Shown here: positions 18,815 through 27,570 of the stretch, in pieces | How positions within the stretch are numbered: position 1 is the stretch's first letter | Layout of the letters: every line of letters starts with the position of its first letter | Assembly (NCBI GenBank): GCA_963732415.1 | Contig: CAVSZK010000019.1 | Coordinates: 682,001-746,000, forward strand | Length of the DNA: 64,000 nucleotides | Origin: RPQJ01 sp963732415 | GTDB taxonomy: Bacteria > Pseudomonadota > Gammaproteobacteria > Steroidobacterales > Steroidobacteraceae | Direction: 5' to 3' | The notes under the pieces: generated by a model | Seen by the model: the letters and a program-made list of their open reading frames with translations, nothing else | Told to the model about the DNA's origin: nothing | Database searches by the model: none | Position numbers and translations under genes: made by a program

Positions 18815-19864
18815 ATGGTGAAGACGCCCAGCCTGCTCGACATCGTCAAGCTCCTGCCAGCCCGCGACATCGCGCGCGCCGCGAAGGCCCTCGGCCTGGC
18901 ACCGGACACCCTCCTGAAGCGCGTAGGGTCGCTGGAGTCCGCTGTGGGCACCAAGCTGATGGATACCGCAGCCAAGGCGCTCAAGCCCGGCGAGGCAGGC
19001 CGCCTGATGATCGACCACGCGAGCCGGATATTTACCCAGGCGCGCGATTTCACCCGCGACCTCGAGGAACTGGCCGGCCTGCAGTCGCCCGAAATCGCCT
19101 TTGGCACCGACATGTTCGCCGCGGAACTGCCGCTAGGAATCGCGCTGGGCCGCATGGCGACGGCCAATTCTCGGCTGCGGGTGCACGCGGTGACTGCCGA
19201 TTTCGACGAACTGGCCAGGTCCGTGATGGCCGGCAAGATCGAATTTGCGATCGCCGACACCACCAGCGCAGAGCGCCACCCGACCAGGCTCGCCATCGAA
19301 CCGGTGGCGGAGCACCGGGTGTTCTTCTTCACCCGTCCAGGACACCCACTGACCAGCGCCCGCGAGCACTCGCTGGAAACTCTTCTGGTGTTCCCGCTCG
19401 CTGCCTCGCGTGTTCCGCACCGGATCGCCATGCACATCGGCCGTGCCATGCCGAACGCGAAGGTCCAGCGCGAGACGGGCGACCTGACGCCCAGCCTGAT
19501 GCTCGACAGTTTCTCGGTAGTCAAAGCCGCGGTGCTGGCCGGTGACGCGATCGGACTGGCGCCGCTGACCGCGATCGAACTGGAACTCCGGTCCGGCAAG
19601 GTCGCGCTGGTGCCGTTCGATGCGCCGTGGCTGCACCTGAGCTACGGGCTCTTCTATCCCCGCAAGCGAACGCTGTCGCGCGCGGCGCAACTGTTCGTCA
19701 CGCAGTTGCGCCAGGTCGAAACGGACATCCAGACGCGCGAACACAAGGCGCTGGCGCGAATGGACGTGAAGCGGCGGCCCGCTCGCAAGACGGCGAAATC
19801 CCGTGACACCAGTTCCTCGACTGCGGCAAAGCGGCGACGCACACAGCCGCGGGGCCGCAAGTGA
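18815..19864 (+). CDS. LysR-type transcriptional regulator
   Basis: About 349 residues. The N-terminal helix-turn-helix is ARAAKALGLAPDTLLKRVGSLESAVGTKLM, followed by a substrate-binding domain with RVHAVTADFDELARSVMAGKIEFAI and AAVLAGDAIGLAPLTAIE. It is longer than usual because of a basic C-terminal tail (KRRPARKTAKSRD, KRRRTQPRGRK). GGAGGA sits only 1 nt before the ATG at 18815 but 4 nt before an adjacent in-frame GTG at 18818, so the GTG may be the true start. It is divergent from the acyl-CoA dehydrogenase operon, its likely target by the usual LysR arrangement. Its stop overlaps the GTG of the M64 peptidase gene. Confidence 0.88.
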   Translation: MVKTPSLLDIVKLLPARDIARAAKALGLAPDTLLKRVGSLESAVGTKLMDTAAKALKPGEAGRLMIDHASRIFTQARDFTRDLEELAGLQSPEIAFGTDMFAAELPLGIALGRMATANSRLRVHAVTADFDELARSVMAGKIEFAIADTTSAERHPTRLAIEPVAEHRVFFFTRPGHPLTSAREHSLETLLVFPLAASRVPHRIAMHIGRAMPNAKVQRETGDLTPSLMLDSFSVVKAAVLAGDAIGLAPLTAIELELRSGKVALVPFDAPWLHLSYGLFYPRKRTLSRAAQLFVTQLRQVETDIQTREHKALARMDVKRRPARKTAKSRDTSSSTAAKRRRTQPRGRK

Positions 19865-21285
19865 GCCGGCGCGCGGCGCTGGTCCTCGCGGCGGTCGCGC
19901 TGGCCGCAGCCGTGACACCCGCGGCCGGCGCTGACCAACCCGCGACGATGCGCGTCGACTACTTCCACACCGGCGGCCAGGGCGCCGAGATCTATTCCGT
20001 GGACCGGATTGTCATCGAACCACTGCCGTGGCCCGGCAGCCTCGAGCGCGCCGTGGATGACACCAATCTCGGCACCTATCGTTTCGAGGTCCGGGACGCC
20101 GCCGGCAAGCTGCTCTACTCGCGCGCCTTTGACTCGATCTACGCCGAGTGGGCCACCACCGCCGAGGCCAGCACTTCGCACCGCACTTTCGCCGACTCGC
20201 TGCGATTCCCCGCGCCCGCCAGCCCGGTGACGATCACGCTCCAGGAGCGAAATGCCGAGCAGGTATTCGCGACCGTCTGGCAACTGGCGATCGATCCGGC
20301 CGATCCGTTCATCGATCGCGCGCCGCCTGCGAAGCAGCAACTTCTCGAGATCGAGCGCAATGGCGCCTCGCCCGACAAGGTGGACGTGCTGCTGATCGGC
20401 GACGGCTATACCTCGGCCGAGTGCGAGAAAAAATTCCGCCCCGATGCCGAGCGGCTGATGGCAGCGCTGTTCCGCCACGAGCCGTTCAAGTCGCGGCGCA
20501 GTGACTTCAACGTCTGGGGCCTGTGCCCGCCGGCGGCGGAATCGGGAATCTCGCGCCCGTCCACCGGCACATACCGCCGTTCGCCAGTCGGTGCGACCTA
20601 TGACGCGTTCGGATCGGAGCGCTATGTGCTCACGTTCGACGATCGCGCGCTGCGCGACGTAGCCGCATGGGCGCCCTATGAATTCCTGACCATCATGGCC
20701 AACGGCGAGACCTACGGCGGCGGTGGCATATTCGGTGACATGTCCACCGTCGCGGTGGACAGCGACTGGGCCGACTACGTCTTCGTACACGAATTCGGGC
20801 ATCACTTCGCCGCACTGGCCGACGAGTACTACACCTCGCCCGTGGCCTACGAACCGGCAACCAGGATCGTCGAGCCCTGGCAGCCGAACGTCACCGCGAT
20901 GCTCGATGCCGAGCAGCTGAAGTGGCGTGCGCTGGTGGCGAAAGACACCCCGCTGCCGACGCCATGGCCCAAGGAAGAGTTCGAGGATCGCCAGCGCGAC
21001 TTCCAGGCGCGCCGCAAGCAGATCCGCGCCGAGGGACGTCCGGAAAGCGAGATGTCGGCGCTGTTCCGCGAAGAACAGGCATACACGACGCGCCTGCTCG
21101 GAGCGGCCCGCTACGCGGACCGGGTCGGTGCGTTCCGAGGCGCCAATTACGACGCCCGGGCCTACTACCGGCCGCAGATCGACTGCGTGATGTTCACGCG
21201 CGACGAGGTGCCTTTCTGCAGTGTATGCAGGGGTGCACTCGATAGAGTAATAGACCTGTACGCGGGACCGGTCGGCGATAAGTGA
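19861..21285 (+). CDS. M64 family metallopeptidase (IgA peptidase-like), exported
   Basis: 474-residue zinc peptidase beginning with a GTG that overlaps the LysR stop. The N-terminal signal peptide RRAALVLAAVALAAAVTPAAGA is followed by an M64 N-terminal beta domain. The zinc motif is HEFGHHFAALADEY (His at about residue 310), matching HExGHxxxxLxDEY. Supporting family segments are VDVLLIGDGYTSAE, GGGGIFGDMSTVAVDS and a C-terminal CVMFTRDEVPFCSVC Cys cluster. Named for an IgA-cleaving Clostridium enzyme, but relatives occur widely in free-living bacteria. The role here is probably extracellular or periplasmic protein degradation. Confidence 0.92.
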   Translation: MSRRAALVLAAVALAAAVTPAAGADQPATMRVDYFHTGGQGAEIYSVDRIVIEPLPWPGSLERAVDDTNLGTYRFEVRDAAGKLLYSRAFDSIYAEWATTAEASTSHRTFADSLRFPAPASPVTITLQERNAEQVFATVWQLAIDPADPFIDRAPPAKQQLLEIERNGASPDKVDVLLIGDGYTSAECEKKFRPDAERLMAALFRHEPFKSRRSDFNVWGLCPPAAESGISRPSTGTYRRSPVGATYDAFGSERYVLTFDDRALRDVAAWAPYEFLTIMANGETYGGGGIFGDMSTVAVDSDWADYVFVHEFGHHFAALADEYYTSPVAYEPATRIVEPWQPNVTAMLDAEQLKWRALVAKDTPLPTPWPKEEFEDRQRDFQARRKQIRAEGRPESEMSALFREEQAYTTRLLGAARYADRVGAFRGANYDARAYYRPQIDCVMFTRDEVPFCSVCRGALDRVIDLYAGPVGDK

Positions 21286-21422
21286 GGATCGAGCCGCGTC
21301 CTGCGCAGTTTGCTACCGAAAATACGTATTTCAGTTTGAGCCGGCGGAGCATATTTGAGGTGCAACAGCCGGCAGGACGCGATCCGACCGGCCGCTTATG
21401 CAGCCTTCTCGAGGTTCTGAAC

Positions 21423-21950
21423 ATGCCGATGACAAGACGTACCTGGGTGGCCATTGCGGCCGCCGCACTCACCCTCGCCGCGATGCCTGCCGGCGCCGAG
21501 GAACTGCGATTCGAAGCAACGCTGACGGGTGCCGCACAGGTCCCCGAGCCGACAAGCTCCAAGGCCACGGGCGAATTGAAACTCACGGTCCATGACGGTG
21601 AAAAGAAGATTTCCTACACGTTGACCGTAACCGACCTGGAGAACGCGTACAGCGCTGAGATTCACCTCGGCGATGCCTCGGCCAACGGTCCCGGTGTCAT
21701 CAAGCTTTTCCCGGTGCATGGCGCGACAGCGAAGAAGGGCTCTTTCACCGGCGTGCTGGCCGAAGGCACGATCACCGCGGCGGACCTGCTCGGGTCAATG
21801 GTCGGTTCCCCTTTGTCGGACCTGGTGTACGAACTGCGCGACGGCACGGCGTACGTCAATATCCACACCAACGACGGCGTGAATCCGCAGAAGCCCGGCC
21901 CCGGCAACTATCGCACTGGCGAGATTCGCGGCCAGATCGAGATGAAGTGA
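21423..21950 (+). CDS. CHRD domain-containing exported protein
   Basis: 175 residues with a signal peptide (TRRTWVAIAAAALTLAAMPAGA) and one CHRD domain, first described in chordin. Typical segments: RFEATLTGAAQVPEPTSSKATG, KISYTLTVTDLENAYSAEIH, GDASANGPGVIKLFP and YVNIHTNDGVNPQKPGPGNY. ATG at 21423 is preceded by GAGG eight bases upstream. Bacterial single-CHRD proteins have no established function. About 137 bp of noncoding sequence precedes it and may hold its promoter; the amidohydrolase gene converges on its 3' end. Confidence 0.9.
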   Translation: MPMTRRTWVAIAAAALTLAAMPAGAEELRFEATLTGAAQVPEPTSSKATGELKLTVHDGEKKISYTLTVTDLENAYSAEIHLGDASANGPGVIKLFPVHGATAKKGSFTGVLAEGTITAADLLGSMVGSPLSDLVYELRDGTAYVNIHTNDGVNPQKPGPGNYRTGEIRGQIEMK

Positions 21951-21965
21951 GTCGCTGCCGGCCGA

Positions 21966-22787
21966 CTAGAGCCTGAACACACGGGCGGCGTTTCCGGACA
22001 GGAACGCCGTTCGCGTTTTTTCGTCGAGGTCGAGCTCGCCGAGACCCTCGAGCGCCTTGGCTGGCGCGATCATCGGCCAGTTCGAGCCGAACATCACCTT
22101 GTCCCGGCCATGGGCCTTGACGTACGCGACGAGCGCCGGCGGATAACGCCGCACCGTGTACGCCGAGGTGTCGATGTATACGTTTCGATGCTTGGTGGCG
22201 ACTGCGATCATCTCCTCCGTCCACGGATAACCGATGTGCCCGCAGACGATGACGAGCTCCGGAAAATCGATGGCCACCTGGTCGATGTACGGAATCGGGC
22301 GGCCCACCTCGGACGGCATCAACGGGCCCGTGTGGCCGACCTGCGTGCAGAACGGCACGCCAAGTTCGCAGCATTCGCTGTAGACGGGATAGAAGCGCGG
22401 GTGAGTGGGCGGCAGTTCCCACAGCCAGGGCAGGACCCGGATTCCCTTGAAGCCGAGTTCGCGCACGCAACGACGAATCTCGCGCACAGCATCCCTCGGC
22501 CGACGGATGTTCACCGAGCCTACCCCTGCCAGCCGCTCGGGTGCATGGCGCACGAAGCCAGCGACTTCGTCGTTCGAGATCAGCGGGCCTTGCGGGCCCT
22601 CCCATGCGCTTATCAGGCTTCTTTCGACCCCGGCCTCGTCCATGCTCGCGACGGTGAGCGCCACGGGCCACTCGTCGACGGCGCTTGCATCACCCTGCTC
22701 GGCCCGCACCCAGCGCCGCAGCGACTCGAACATCGGCTGGTTCAGGTGGCGGGCGGTTGGGTGTTGTGCCCAGGCATCGATGATCAT
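21966..22787 (-). CDS. Amidohydrolase family protein (COG2159-like TIM barrel)
   Basis: 273-residue amidohydrolase_2-type TIM barrel. N-terminal metal-binding segment MIIDAWAQHP (first His displaced from the classical DxHxH), then SAWEGPQGPLISNDEVAGFVR, GFKGIRVLPWLWELPPTHP, VPFCTQVGHTG, VIVCGHIGYPWTEEM and NVYIDTSAYTVRRYPPALV, with FGSNWPMIAP near the end. Members hydrolyse or decarboxylate cyclic or aromatic substrates; the substrate here cannot be told. Start at 22787 with GAGGA upstream. It is the only minus-strand gene in this stretch and stands alone. Confidence 0.85.
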   Translation of the reverse strand: MIIDAWAQHPTARHLNQPMFESLRRWVRAEQGDASAVDEWPVALTVASMDEAGVERSLISAWEGPQGPLISNDEVAGFVRHAPERLAGVGSVNIRRPRDAVREIRRCVRELGFKGIRVLPWLWELPPTHPRFYPVYSECCELGVPFCTQVGHTGPLMPSEVGRPIPYIDQVAIDFPELVIVCGHIGYPWTEEMIAVATKHRNVYIDTSAYTVRRYPPALVAYVKAHGRDKVMFGSNWPMIAPAKALEGLGELDLDEKTRTAFLSGNAARVFRL

Positions 22788-23035
22788 GGCGGAGTCCTCT
22801 ATTCGCGAATTCCGGCGAGACCCCAATCGTAGCCCTCGACGACCGACCCCGCATGCCTGTCGGGGCTCGCGTGCCCGTCTGACCTCGCGGACTGAACGGA
22901 CCTCGAATACCCAAGGGTCGCGCCTCCCATTGGGGGAAGCCGAGATGCTCCACACGCGCGGGGCGCCTAGACTCGGGCAACATTGGGAGCCCTCGCCCGG
23001 AGTGCACGTACGTGACGGTCAGCCACGATCATGGA

Positions 23036-24016
23036 ATGAATGCGCGCAGCTGTGCAGCAGCCGCAGCACTGGTCGCGTTCCTCGCGCTGGCCCCGGCCTC
23101 GGCGAACGCCGGACCACTGCTGACGCGAAACCAGAACCCGCTGGTGCTGCCCTACGGATTGCCGAATCCATTGCCGGCCCGACTGCCGACCGCGGACTCG
23201 GGACGCGCGACGCTGGGCATCAACTGGTCGAACTCGGCGGATTACGACATCTCGGCCTCGCACAACTTCACAATCGATGCCGAGACCCAGGACGTGCGAC
23301 TGCGACTGGAATACGGGTTCGGCAGTAGCTGGGCCGGACTCGTCGAGATTCCATGGCGCCACCTGAGCGGCGGCACGCTCGACGGCTTCATCGAGAACTG
23401 GCATGACCTGTTTGGGCTGTCGAACGGCGTGCGAGACCAGATGCCCAGGGACCGGCTGCTGATCGAGTATCAGCAAGGCGACGAGATCCAGCTGCAGGTG
23501 GATGACAACGCCTCGGGCATTGCCGACGTACCGGTCGCACTGGGCTACCAGATCGCGGCCACCGATGGCGTCGCGCTCTCGAGCTGGCTCAGCGTCGACA
23601 TCCCGGTCGGTGACTCCAGCGGCCTGCTGGGCAGTGGAGCGGTGGATGTGGCGCTGAGCGTCGCCGGCCAGACCCAGCTTTCGGAACACTGGCAGGTCTT
23701 CGGACAGGTCGACGCAGTCTGGCTGGGACAAGGCGACATCCTTCCCCAATACCAGGAAAGCTTCGCGTGGGCGGGACTCGCCGGCGTTTCGTGGAACGCC
23801 TGGCGCAGCCTCGACCTGACCGTGCAGTTCTATGCAAATTCGCGCATCTTCGACACGTCGATCAACGGCCTGTCGGGCGACGCGGTGGTGTTGAGCTACG
23901 GCGGCACCTGGCGCACACCCGGAGGATGGCGCTTCGACCTGGGCATGAACGAAGATATCGAGGTGAACGCTTCGCCCGACGCCACGTTCTATTTCGCCGT
24001 ACAGCACGGCTTTTGA
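23036..24016 (+). CDS. DUF3187 family outer-membrane beta-barrel-like protein
   Basis: 326 residues from the chosen ATG, with a signal peptide (ARSCAAAAALVAFLALAPASANA). The mature part alternates hydrophobic and polar residues as in outer membrane barrels (RLRLEYGFGSSWAGLVEIPW, SWLSVDIPVG, VVLSYGGTWRTPGGWRFDLGM) and ends with an aromatic residue (FYFAVQHGF), a common sorting signal for barrels. The start GPLLTRNQNPLVLPYGLP is characteristic of DUF3187. A GTG 24 bp further 5' is an alternative start. Function unknown. Confidence 0.8.
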   Translation: MNARSCAAAAALVAFLALAPASANAGPLLTRNQNPLVLPYGLPNPLPARLPTADSGRATLGINWSNSADYDISASHNFTIDAETQDVRLRLEYGFGSSWAGLVEIPWRHLSGGTLDGFIENWHDLFGLSNGVRDQMPRDRLLIEYQQGDEIQLQVDDNASGIADVPVALGYQIAATDGVALSSWLSVDIPVGDSSGLLGSGAVDVALSVAGQTQLSEHWQVFGQVDAVWLGQGDILPQYQESFAWAGLAGVSWNAWRSLDLTVQFYANSRIFDTSINGLSGDAVVLSYGGTWRTPGGWRFDLGMNEDIEVNASPDATFYFAVQHGF

Positions 24017-24063
24017 CCGCTTAACTGCGCCTTGGACGCCAGCCACCGACGGGGGGTCGCACG

Positions 24064-24453
24064 ATGGTCGGAACCTGGGGATCACACGCGCAGGCCTTCC
24101 TGCTGGTGCTGATGCTGGTTACGTCAGCGGCGTTCGCGTTGCCGATCTTCCTCGCGCCCCTTGCCTGGGCGCGGCGGCTCGGCTGGCGGATCCCGGAACA
24201 TACGGACCTGGCCGTCTACTTCGGCCGTTGCCTGGGTGCGTTCATTCTCATTGTCGAACTGCTGATGCTGCGAGCCGGGCTGACCGGAACCGGGCTGGTA
24301 TTCACATTCCAGGTGCTGATCGCAGTCGCCGCACTGATGACGATCGTACACGTCTGGGGCGCACTGCAGCGCATCCAGCCGGTCTCGGAAACGCTCGAGA
24401 TAGGCATGTATGCGGGACTCGGGATCCTGGCGGTGCTTTTCTATCCAGGCTAG
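24064..24453 (+). CDS. Small multi-pass membrane protein, function unknown
   Basis: 129 residues with four predicted membrane segments: AFLLVLMLVTSAAFALPIFL, CLGAFILIVELLMLRAGL, GLVFTFQVLIAVAALMTIV and IGMYAGLGILAVLFY. I do not recognise the family. It stands between the DUF3187 protein (48 bp upstream) and the DsrE-like protein, all on the plus strand. Confidence 0.65.
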   Translation: MVGTWGSHAQAFLLVLMLVTSAAFALPIFLAPLAWARRLGWRIPEHTDLAVYFGRCLGAFILIVELLMLRAGLTGTGLVFTFQVLIAVAALMTIVHVWGALQRIQPVSETLEIGMYAGLGILAVLFYPG

Positions 24454-24549
24454 GAAGGAGGCCGCAGGCCGCGACGCCGATCGCTCTCCCGGCGCTGCTG
24501 TAAACTGTGCGTGGAAGTCCGCTCCGCGGGCCGAGAATGGAGTTGTAAC

Positions 24550-25107
24550 TTGAAGCTGAATATTTTTGCGCTGTGCTGTGGCGCTTTGCTTGCCTTGGCC
24601 GGGACATCCATTCACGCGGCGGAAACGGAGTCAGTGCACACCGGGCCCGTAATCGAACAGTTCGGGCCCGTCTACGACGTGGACTCACCCGGCTTTGTCA
24701 CGCCGACCAACATGACGTACAAGGCGGTATTCGATGTCGCACTTTCCCCGGACGCCGCCGACCAGTTGAACCCGCGTATCGAGAGCCTTGCTCGCTTCCT
24801 CAACATGCAGGCCCGCGCCGGGGTCAAGCCCGAGCAGGTCAAGCTCGCGCTGGTCGTCCACGGCGCAGCCAGCAAGGACATGCTGTCCAACGCGGCCTAC
24901 AAGGCGCGATTAGGCGTCGACAACCCGAATGCGCCGCTGCTCGCGGCGCTGCAATCCAAGGGCGTCCGGATCATCCTCTGTGGACAGACTGCTGCGCACC
25001 GGGGATTTTCGCGCCAGGAGCTCGCACCCGGAGTGGAAATTTCGTTGTCGGCGATGACCGCACTGGTGGTGCTACAGTCCGAGGGTTATGAGCTGATCTC
25101 GTTCTAG
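24550..25107 (+). CDS. Exported DsrE/DsrF-like family protein
   Basis: 185 residues. The TTG at 24550 was chosen because GGAG lies seven bases upstream and the product then starts with a signal peptide (KLNIFALCCGALLALAGTSI, cleaved after HAA). The mature domain is DsrE-like (COG1416 type): YKAVFDVALSPDAADQLNP, KLALVVHGAASKDML and GVRIILCGQTAAHRG with a conserved Cys, ending LVVLQSEGYELISF. Related small proteins take part in sulfur relay, but for periplasmic members the function is unknown. Confidence 0.8.
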   Translation: MKLNIFALCCGALLALAGTSIHAAETESVHTGPVIEQFGPVYDVDSPGFVTPTNMTYKAVFDVALSPDAADQLNPRIESLARFLNMQARAGVKPEQVKLALVVHGAASKDMLSNAAYKARLGVDNPNAPLLAALQSKGVRIILCGQTAAHRGFSRQELAPGVEISLSAMTALVVLQSEGYELISF

Positions 25108-25160
25108 GCCTGTCCCTGTGACTGGCACGATCGCGTTGCGACATCAGGGGATGCAGCGCC

Positions 25161-25646
25161 ATGTTACGAATGACGAAAATACTACTGATCTTGTGTGTTG
25201 CCTCGTGGAGCCTGCTGGGCGCACTTGCGAACGTCACGGACTGGGACGGAACAATGGGGGCCGTACGCGCAGCGGCGTCCATGTCAACTTTTGAGGGAGG
25301 GGCCGAAAGCTGGCGGGCCACTTCCAGCCCCGCTGTCATCTGGATTGGCGCGCTGATGATCATGCTGTCGAAGCTGGCGGCGGGCGTTCTGTGCTCTGTC
25401 GGCGCTCTGAAGATGTGACAGGCCCGGGCTGGCGACGTCGCAGGCTTTGTGTCAGCGAAGAAGACCGCCCTGGCAGGCTGTGGGATTGCAATGATCATGC
25501 TGTTCGGCGGCTTTATCGTCATCGGTGAAACATGGTTTGAAATGTGGCGCTCCGATGTATTGCGAGATCTCTCGCTGCAGTCCGCATTTCGTTACGGCGG
25601 CATGATCACCCTGATTGCTCTCTTCGTCGGAAGCCTGGAAGACTAG
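25161..25646 (+). pseudogene. DUF2165 membrane protein interrupted by an in-frame TGA
   Basis: The two halves of a DUF2165 small integral membrane protein lie in the same reading frame, separated by a single TGA at 25416-25418. First half (85 residues): MLRMTKILLILCVASWSLLG, then WRATSSPAVIWIGALM and GVLCSVGALKM. Second half after the stop: QARAGDVAG, then KKTALAGCGIAMIML, GGFIVIGETWFEMW and SAFRYGGMITLIALFVGSLED. Family members have Trp about where the TGA falls (recalled pattern RLWRAR), so TGG to TGA is the simplest explanation. The rest shows no other lesion: a recent nonsense mutation, a sequence error, or conceivably reinitiation at the GTG at 25449. Confidence 0.8.
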
Positions 25647-25699
25647 CTCGTTGCTTCACGCTGCCGGGGGCAAAAAGCGCCCCGTGCGGGGTGTCCTGA

Positions 25700-25731
25700 G
25701 AAGAAGAAACCCCGCCGCTGCGGGGTCTCTT
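25700..25731. terminator. Probable bidirectional rho-independent terminator
   Basis: Stem ACCCCGC / GCGGGGT (25709-25715 and 25720-25726) with a 4-nt loop, an A-rich run on the left (AAGAAGAA) and TCTCTT on the right. It lies between the convergent DUF2165 and Ig-protein genes and could serve both. Confidence 0.65.
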
Positions 25732-25791
25732 GATGACTTGTCAGTTTCGCCCGGTGCGCTTGCGCCACATGCGTCAATGGACGAATTGTCC

Positions 25792-27279
25792 CTATGGGAA
25801 TGACTTGCTCACTTCCCGCGAGTACGCACTTTCTCCGCCGCCGCTGCCGACGGCCTTGATCGCGAAATACCACGTCCTGCCGGTGCCGAGTCCCTCGATG
25901 ACGACCGACGTGATGCCAGGACTGGGAATCGAGAGATTCTGGGTGTACTGCCCCGACGCCGTTCCGTAGAACACCCGATAACCCGCCAGGTCGGTCAATG
26001 GCGTGCCGTCCGTGTTGGCCGTCGGCGCTACCCAGGATAGCGTGACCGAGGCCGCCTGGGTCGCTGCAACGGTGATGCCAAAAGCCGGCAAAGACGCAGA
26101 GGTTTTACCATCGCTCACGCTAATGACGATGTTCGAGACGGTAGTGCCTGCGTCAGCGCTGGCTGGCATGCCGTAGAGGGTGCCGCTGGAATTGTCGAAC
26201 GTGGCCCAGGTGGGCCTGTTCTGGATACTGAACGTCAGCGGATCGCCATCAGCATCCGACGCCGCCGGCTTGAACGAGTACGGCTGACCGACCGTCGCCG
26301 AGTTCACCGGCGCACCGCTGATCACAGGCGGGTGATTGGCGGCAACCTGCACGGTGATGGAGAAGCTCGCGAGCGACGCGGTCATAGTGCCATCGGAGAC
26401 GGCGATTCCAATGTTGGAATACCTTGCAACGTCGCCCGACGCCGGCGCACCCCTCAGTCGGCCTGTGCGAGTGTTGAACGTGGCCCAGGATGGCTTGTTC
26501 GAGATGGCGAAGCCGAGCGTCTGGCCGTCCGGGTCCGATGCCGTCGGAGTGAAATCATAGGCCTGCCCCACCATCACCGACGCTGGCGGCATGCCACTGA
26601 TCACGGGCGGGCTATTCGCGGCCTGCACGGTAATCGCGAAACTCGCAAGAGACGTTGTCGCCATCCCATCAGACACTGCAATGGAAATGTTCGAATACGT
26701 CGAGGCGTCACTCGCCGCCGGCGTGCCACTCAGCCTGCCTGAGGCGTAGCTGAACTTGGCCCATGCCGGCTTGTTTGCGATGTTGAACGTAAGCGTCTGA
26801 CCGTCCGGGTCCGATGCCGTCGGCGTGAAGTCATAGGCCTGACCCACCGTCACGGATGTGGCAGGCGTCCCGTTGATTGATGGGGGATGGTTTGCAGGCG
26901 CCAAGGACATGACCGCAGGCGCTACGTTGACCGAAAAGGCAGGCAGCCAAGTCCTGTACCTTCCATCGCTGACCCAGATACGAATATTCGGGTAGGTGCC
27001 CACGATGCTCGGCGTACCGCTCAACAGCCCCGTGCTCGAGTTGAACGTTGCCCACGACGGGCGATTGCGCACGCCGAAGGACAGCTTCCGGCCCTCTGGA
27101 TCCGAAGCGATCGGCTGGAACACATATGCGACGCCGACGTTCACGCTGGTCGGTGGCGTCCCGGATATCGTGGGCGGCTTGTTCCTGGTCCAGGCAAGTG
27201 CGGGTTGGCAGTAAATTAGTGCCAGGCACAGAACGGCGACGACTGGAGACTTCGCGCCGGAAAACATCAAACGATTCAC
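25792..27279 (-). CDS. Exported protein with four Ig-like (He_PIG/cadherin-like) repeats and a C-terminal FN3 domain
   Basis: About 495 residues. Four repeats of about 90 residues each follow the pattern PPxIxGxP-xxVxVGxAYxFxPxASDPDG-WATF-GxLxGTP-VSDG, then a fibronectin type III-like domain (GYRVFYGTASGQYTQN, VVIEGLGTGRTWYFAIKA). The signal peptide is FSGAKSPVVAVLCLALIYCQ with cleavage near PALA. The start is uncertain: GTG at 27279 has GGAGG ten bases upstream, while ATGs at 27324 and 27267 are in frame. Such repeat arrays occur in surface and matrix adhesins. The transcript leader carries a c-di-GMP-I riboswitch and a terminator-like hairpin, so expression is probably set by c-di-GMP. Confidence 0.85.
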   Translation of the reverse strand: MNRLMFSGAKSPVVAVLCLALIYCQPALAWTRNKPPTISGTPPTSVNVGVAYVFQPIASDPEGRKLSFGVRNRPSWATFNSSTGLLSGTPSIVGTYPNIRIWVSDGRYRTWLPAFSVNVAPAVMSLAPANHPPSINGTPATSVTVGQAYDFTPTASDPDGQTLTFNIANKPAWAKFSYASGRLSGTPAASDASTYSNISIAVSDGMATTSLASFAITVQAANSPPVISGMPPASVMVGQAYDFTPTASDPDGQTLGFAISNKPSWATFNTRTGRLRGAPASGDVARYSNIGIAVSDGTMTASLASFSITVQVAANHPPVISGAPVNSATVGQPYSFKPAASDADGDPLTFSIQNRPTWATFDNSSGTLYGMPASADAGTTVSNIVISVSDGKTSASLPAFGITVAATQAASVTLSWVAPTANTDGTPLTDLAGYRVFYGTASGQYTQNLSIPSPGITSVVIEGLGTGRTWYFAIKAVGSGGGESAYSREVSKSFP

Positions 27280-27445
27280 TGTTTCGGGCCCTCCGGCGCG
27301 ATCGCTCAGGGCGATTTCGCGCATTGGTCAGCCCCCAAATTTCTTCCCAGTGCGGACGCCAGGGGCGCTTCGCATTGGTGACTCAGGCACGACGCAAGAT
27401 GAACCCAGCCGCCTAGACGGCAGGACCGACGCGGGATGCGCGGGC

Positions 27446-27476
27446 TAAAACCCCGACGGTCGAGAAGACCATGGGG
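27446..27476 (-). terminator. Terminator hairpin in the riboswitch leader (candidate expression platform)
   Basis: Read on the minus strand, CCCC-AT-GGTC-TTCTC-GACC-GTC-GGGG is followed by TTTT, an interrupted 8-bp stem with a U-tract, 13 nt after the aptamer's 3' end. The CTCCCC of its left arm could also pair with GCGGGG inside the aptamer, so aptamer folding and termination may be mutually exclusive. Whether ligand turns expression on or off cannot be told from sequence. Confidence 0.6.
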
Positions 27477-27488
27477 AGCTCTACACCG

Positions 27489-27570
27489 CTGGCAGCCCCG
27501 CTATCCCCAGGCGATTCCTGAGGACCGGAGGTTTTGCGACCCCGCCTCACGGCGGGTTTGCCCTTATCAG
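27489..27570 (-). promoter_or_regulatory. Cyclic di-GMP-I riboswitch (GEMM-I), copy 1
   Basis: On the minus strand the leader of the Ig-protein gene contains the GEMM-I core in order: AGGGCAAACC, a stem capped by a GUGA tetraloop (CCGCCGTGAGGCGGG), GTCGCAAAACCTCCGG, a variable P3 stem and GGATAGCGGGGCTGCC, whose TGCC end pairs with GGCA at the 5' side. These match the conserved blocks of the Vibrio Vc2 aptamer. It lies about 210 nt upstream of the coding start. Confidence 0.93.

Noticed and set aside
25416..25418. TGA in the DUF2165 gene as a selenocysteine codon
   Set aside because: Homologues have Trp rather than Cys about here, and I could not fold a convincing SECIS-like hairpin right after it; a TGG to TGA change is simpler.
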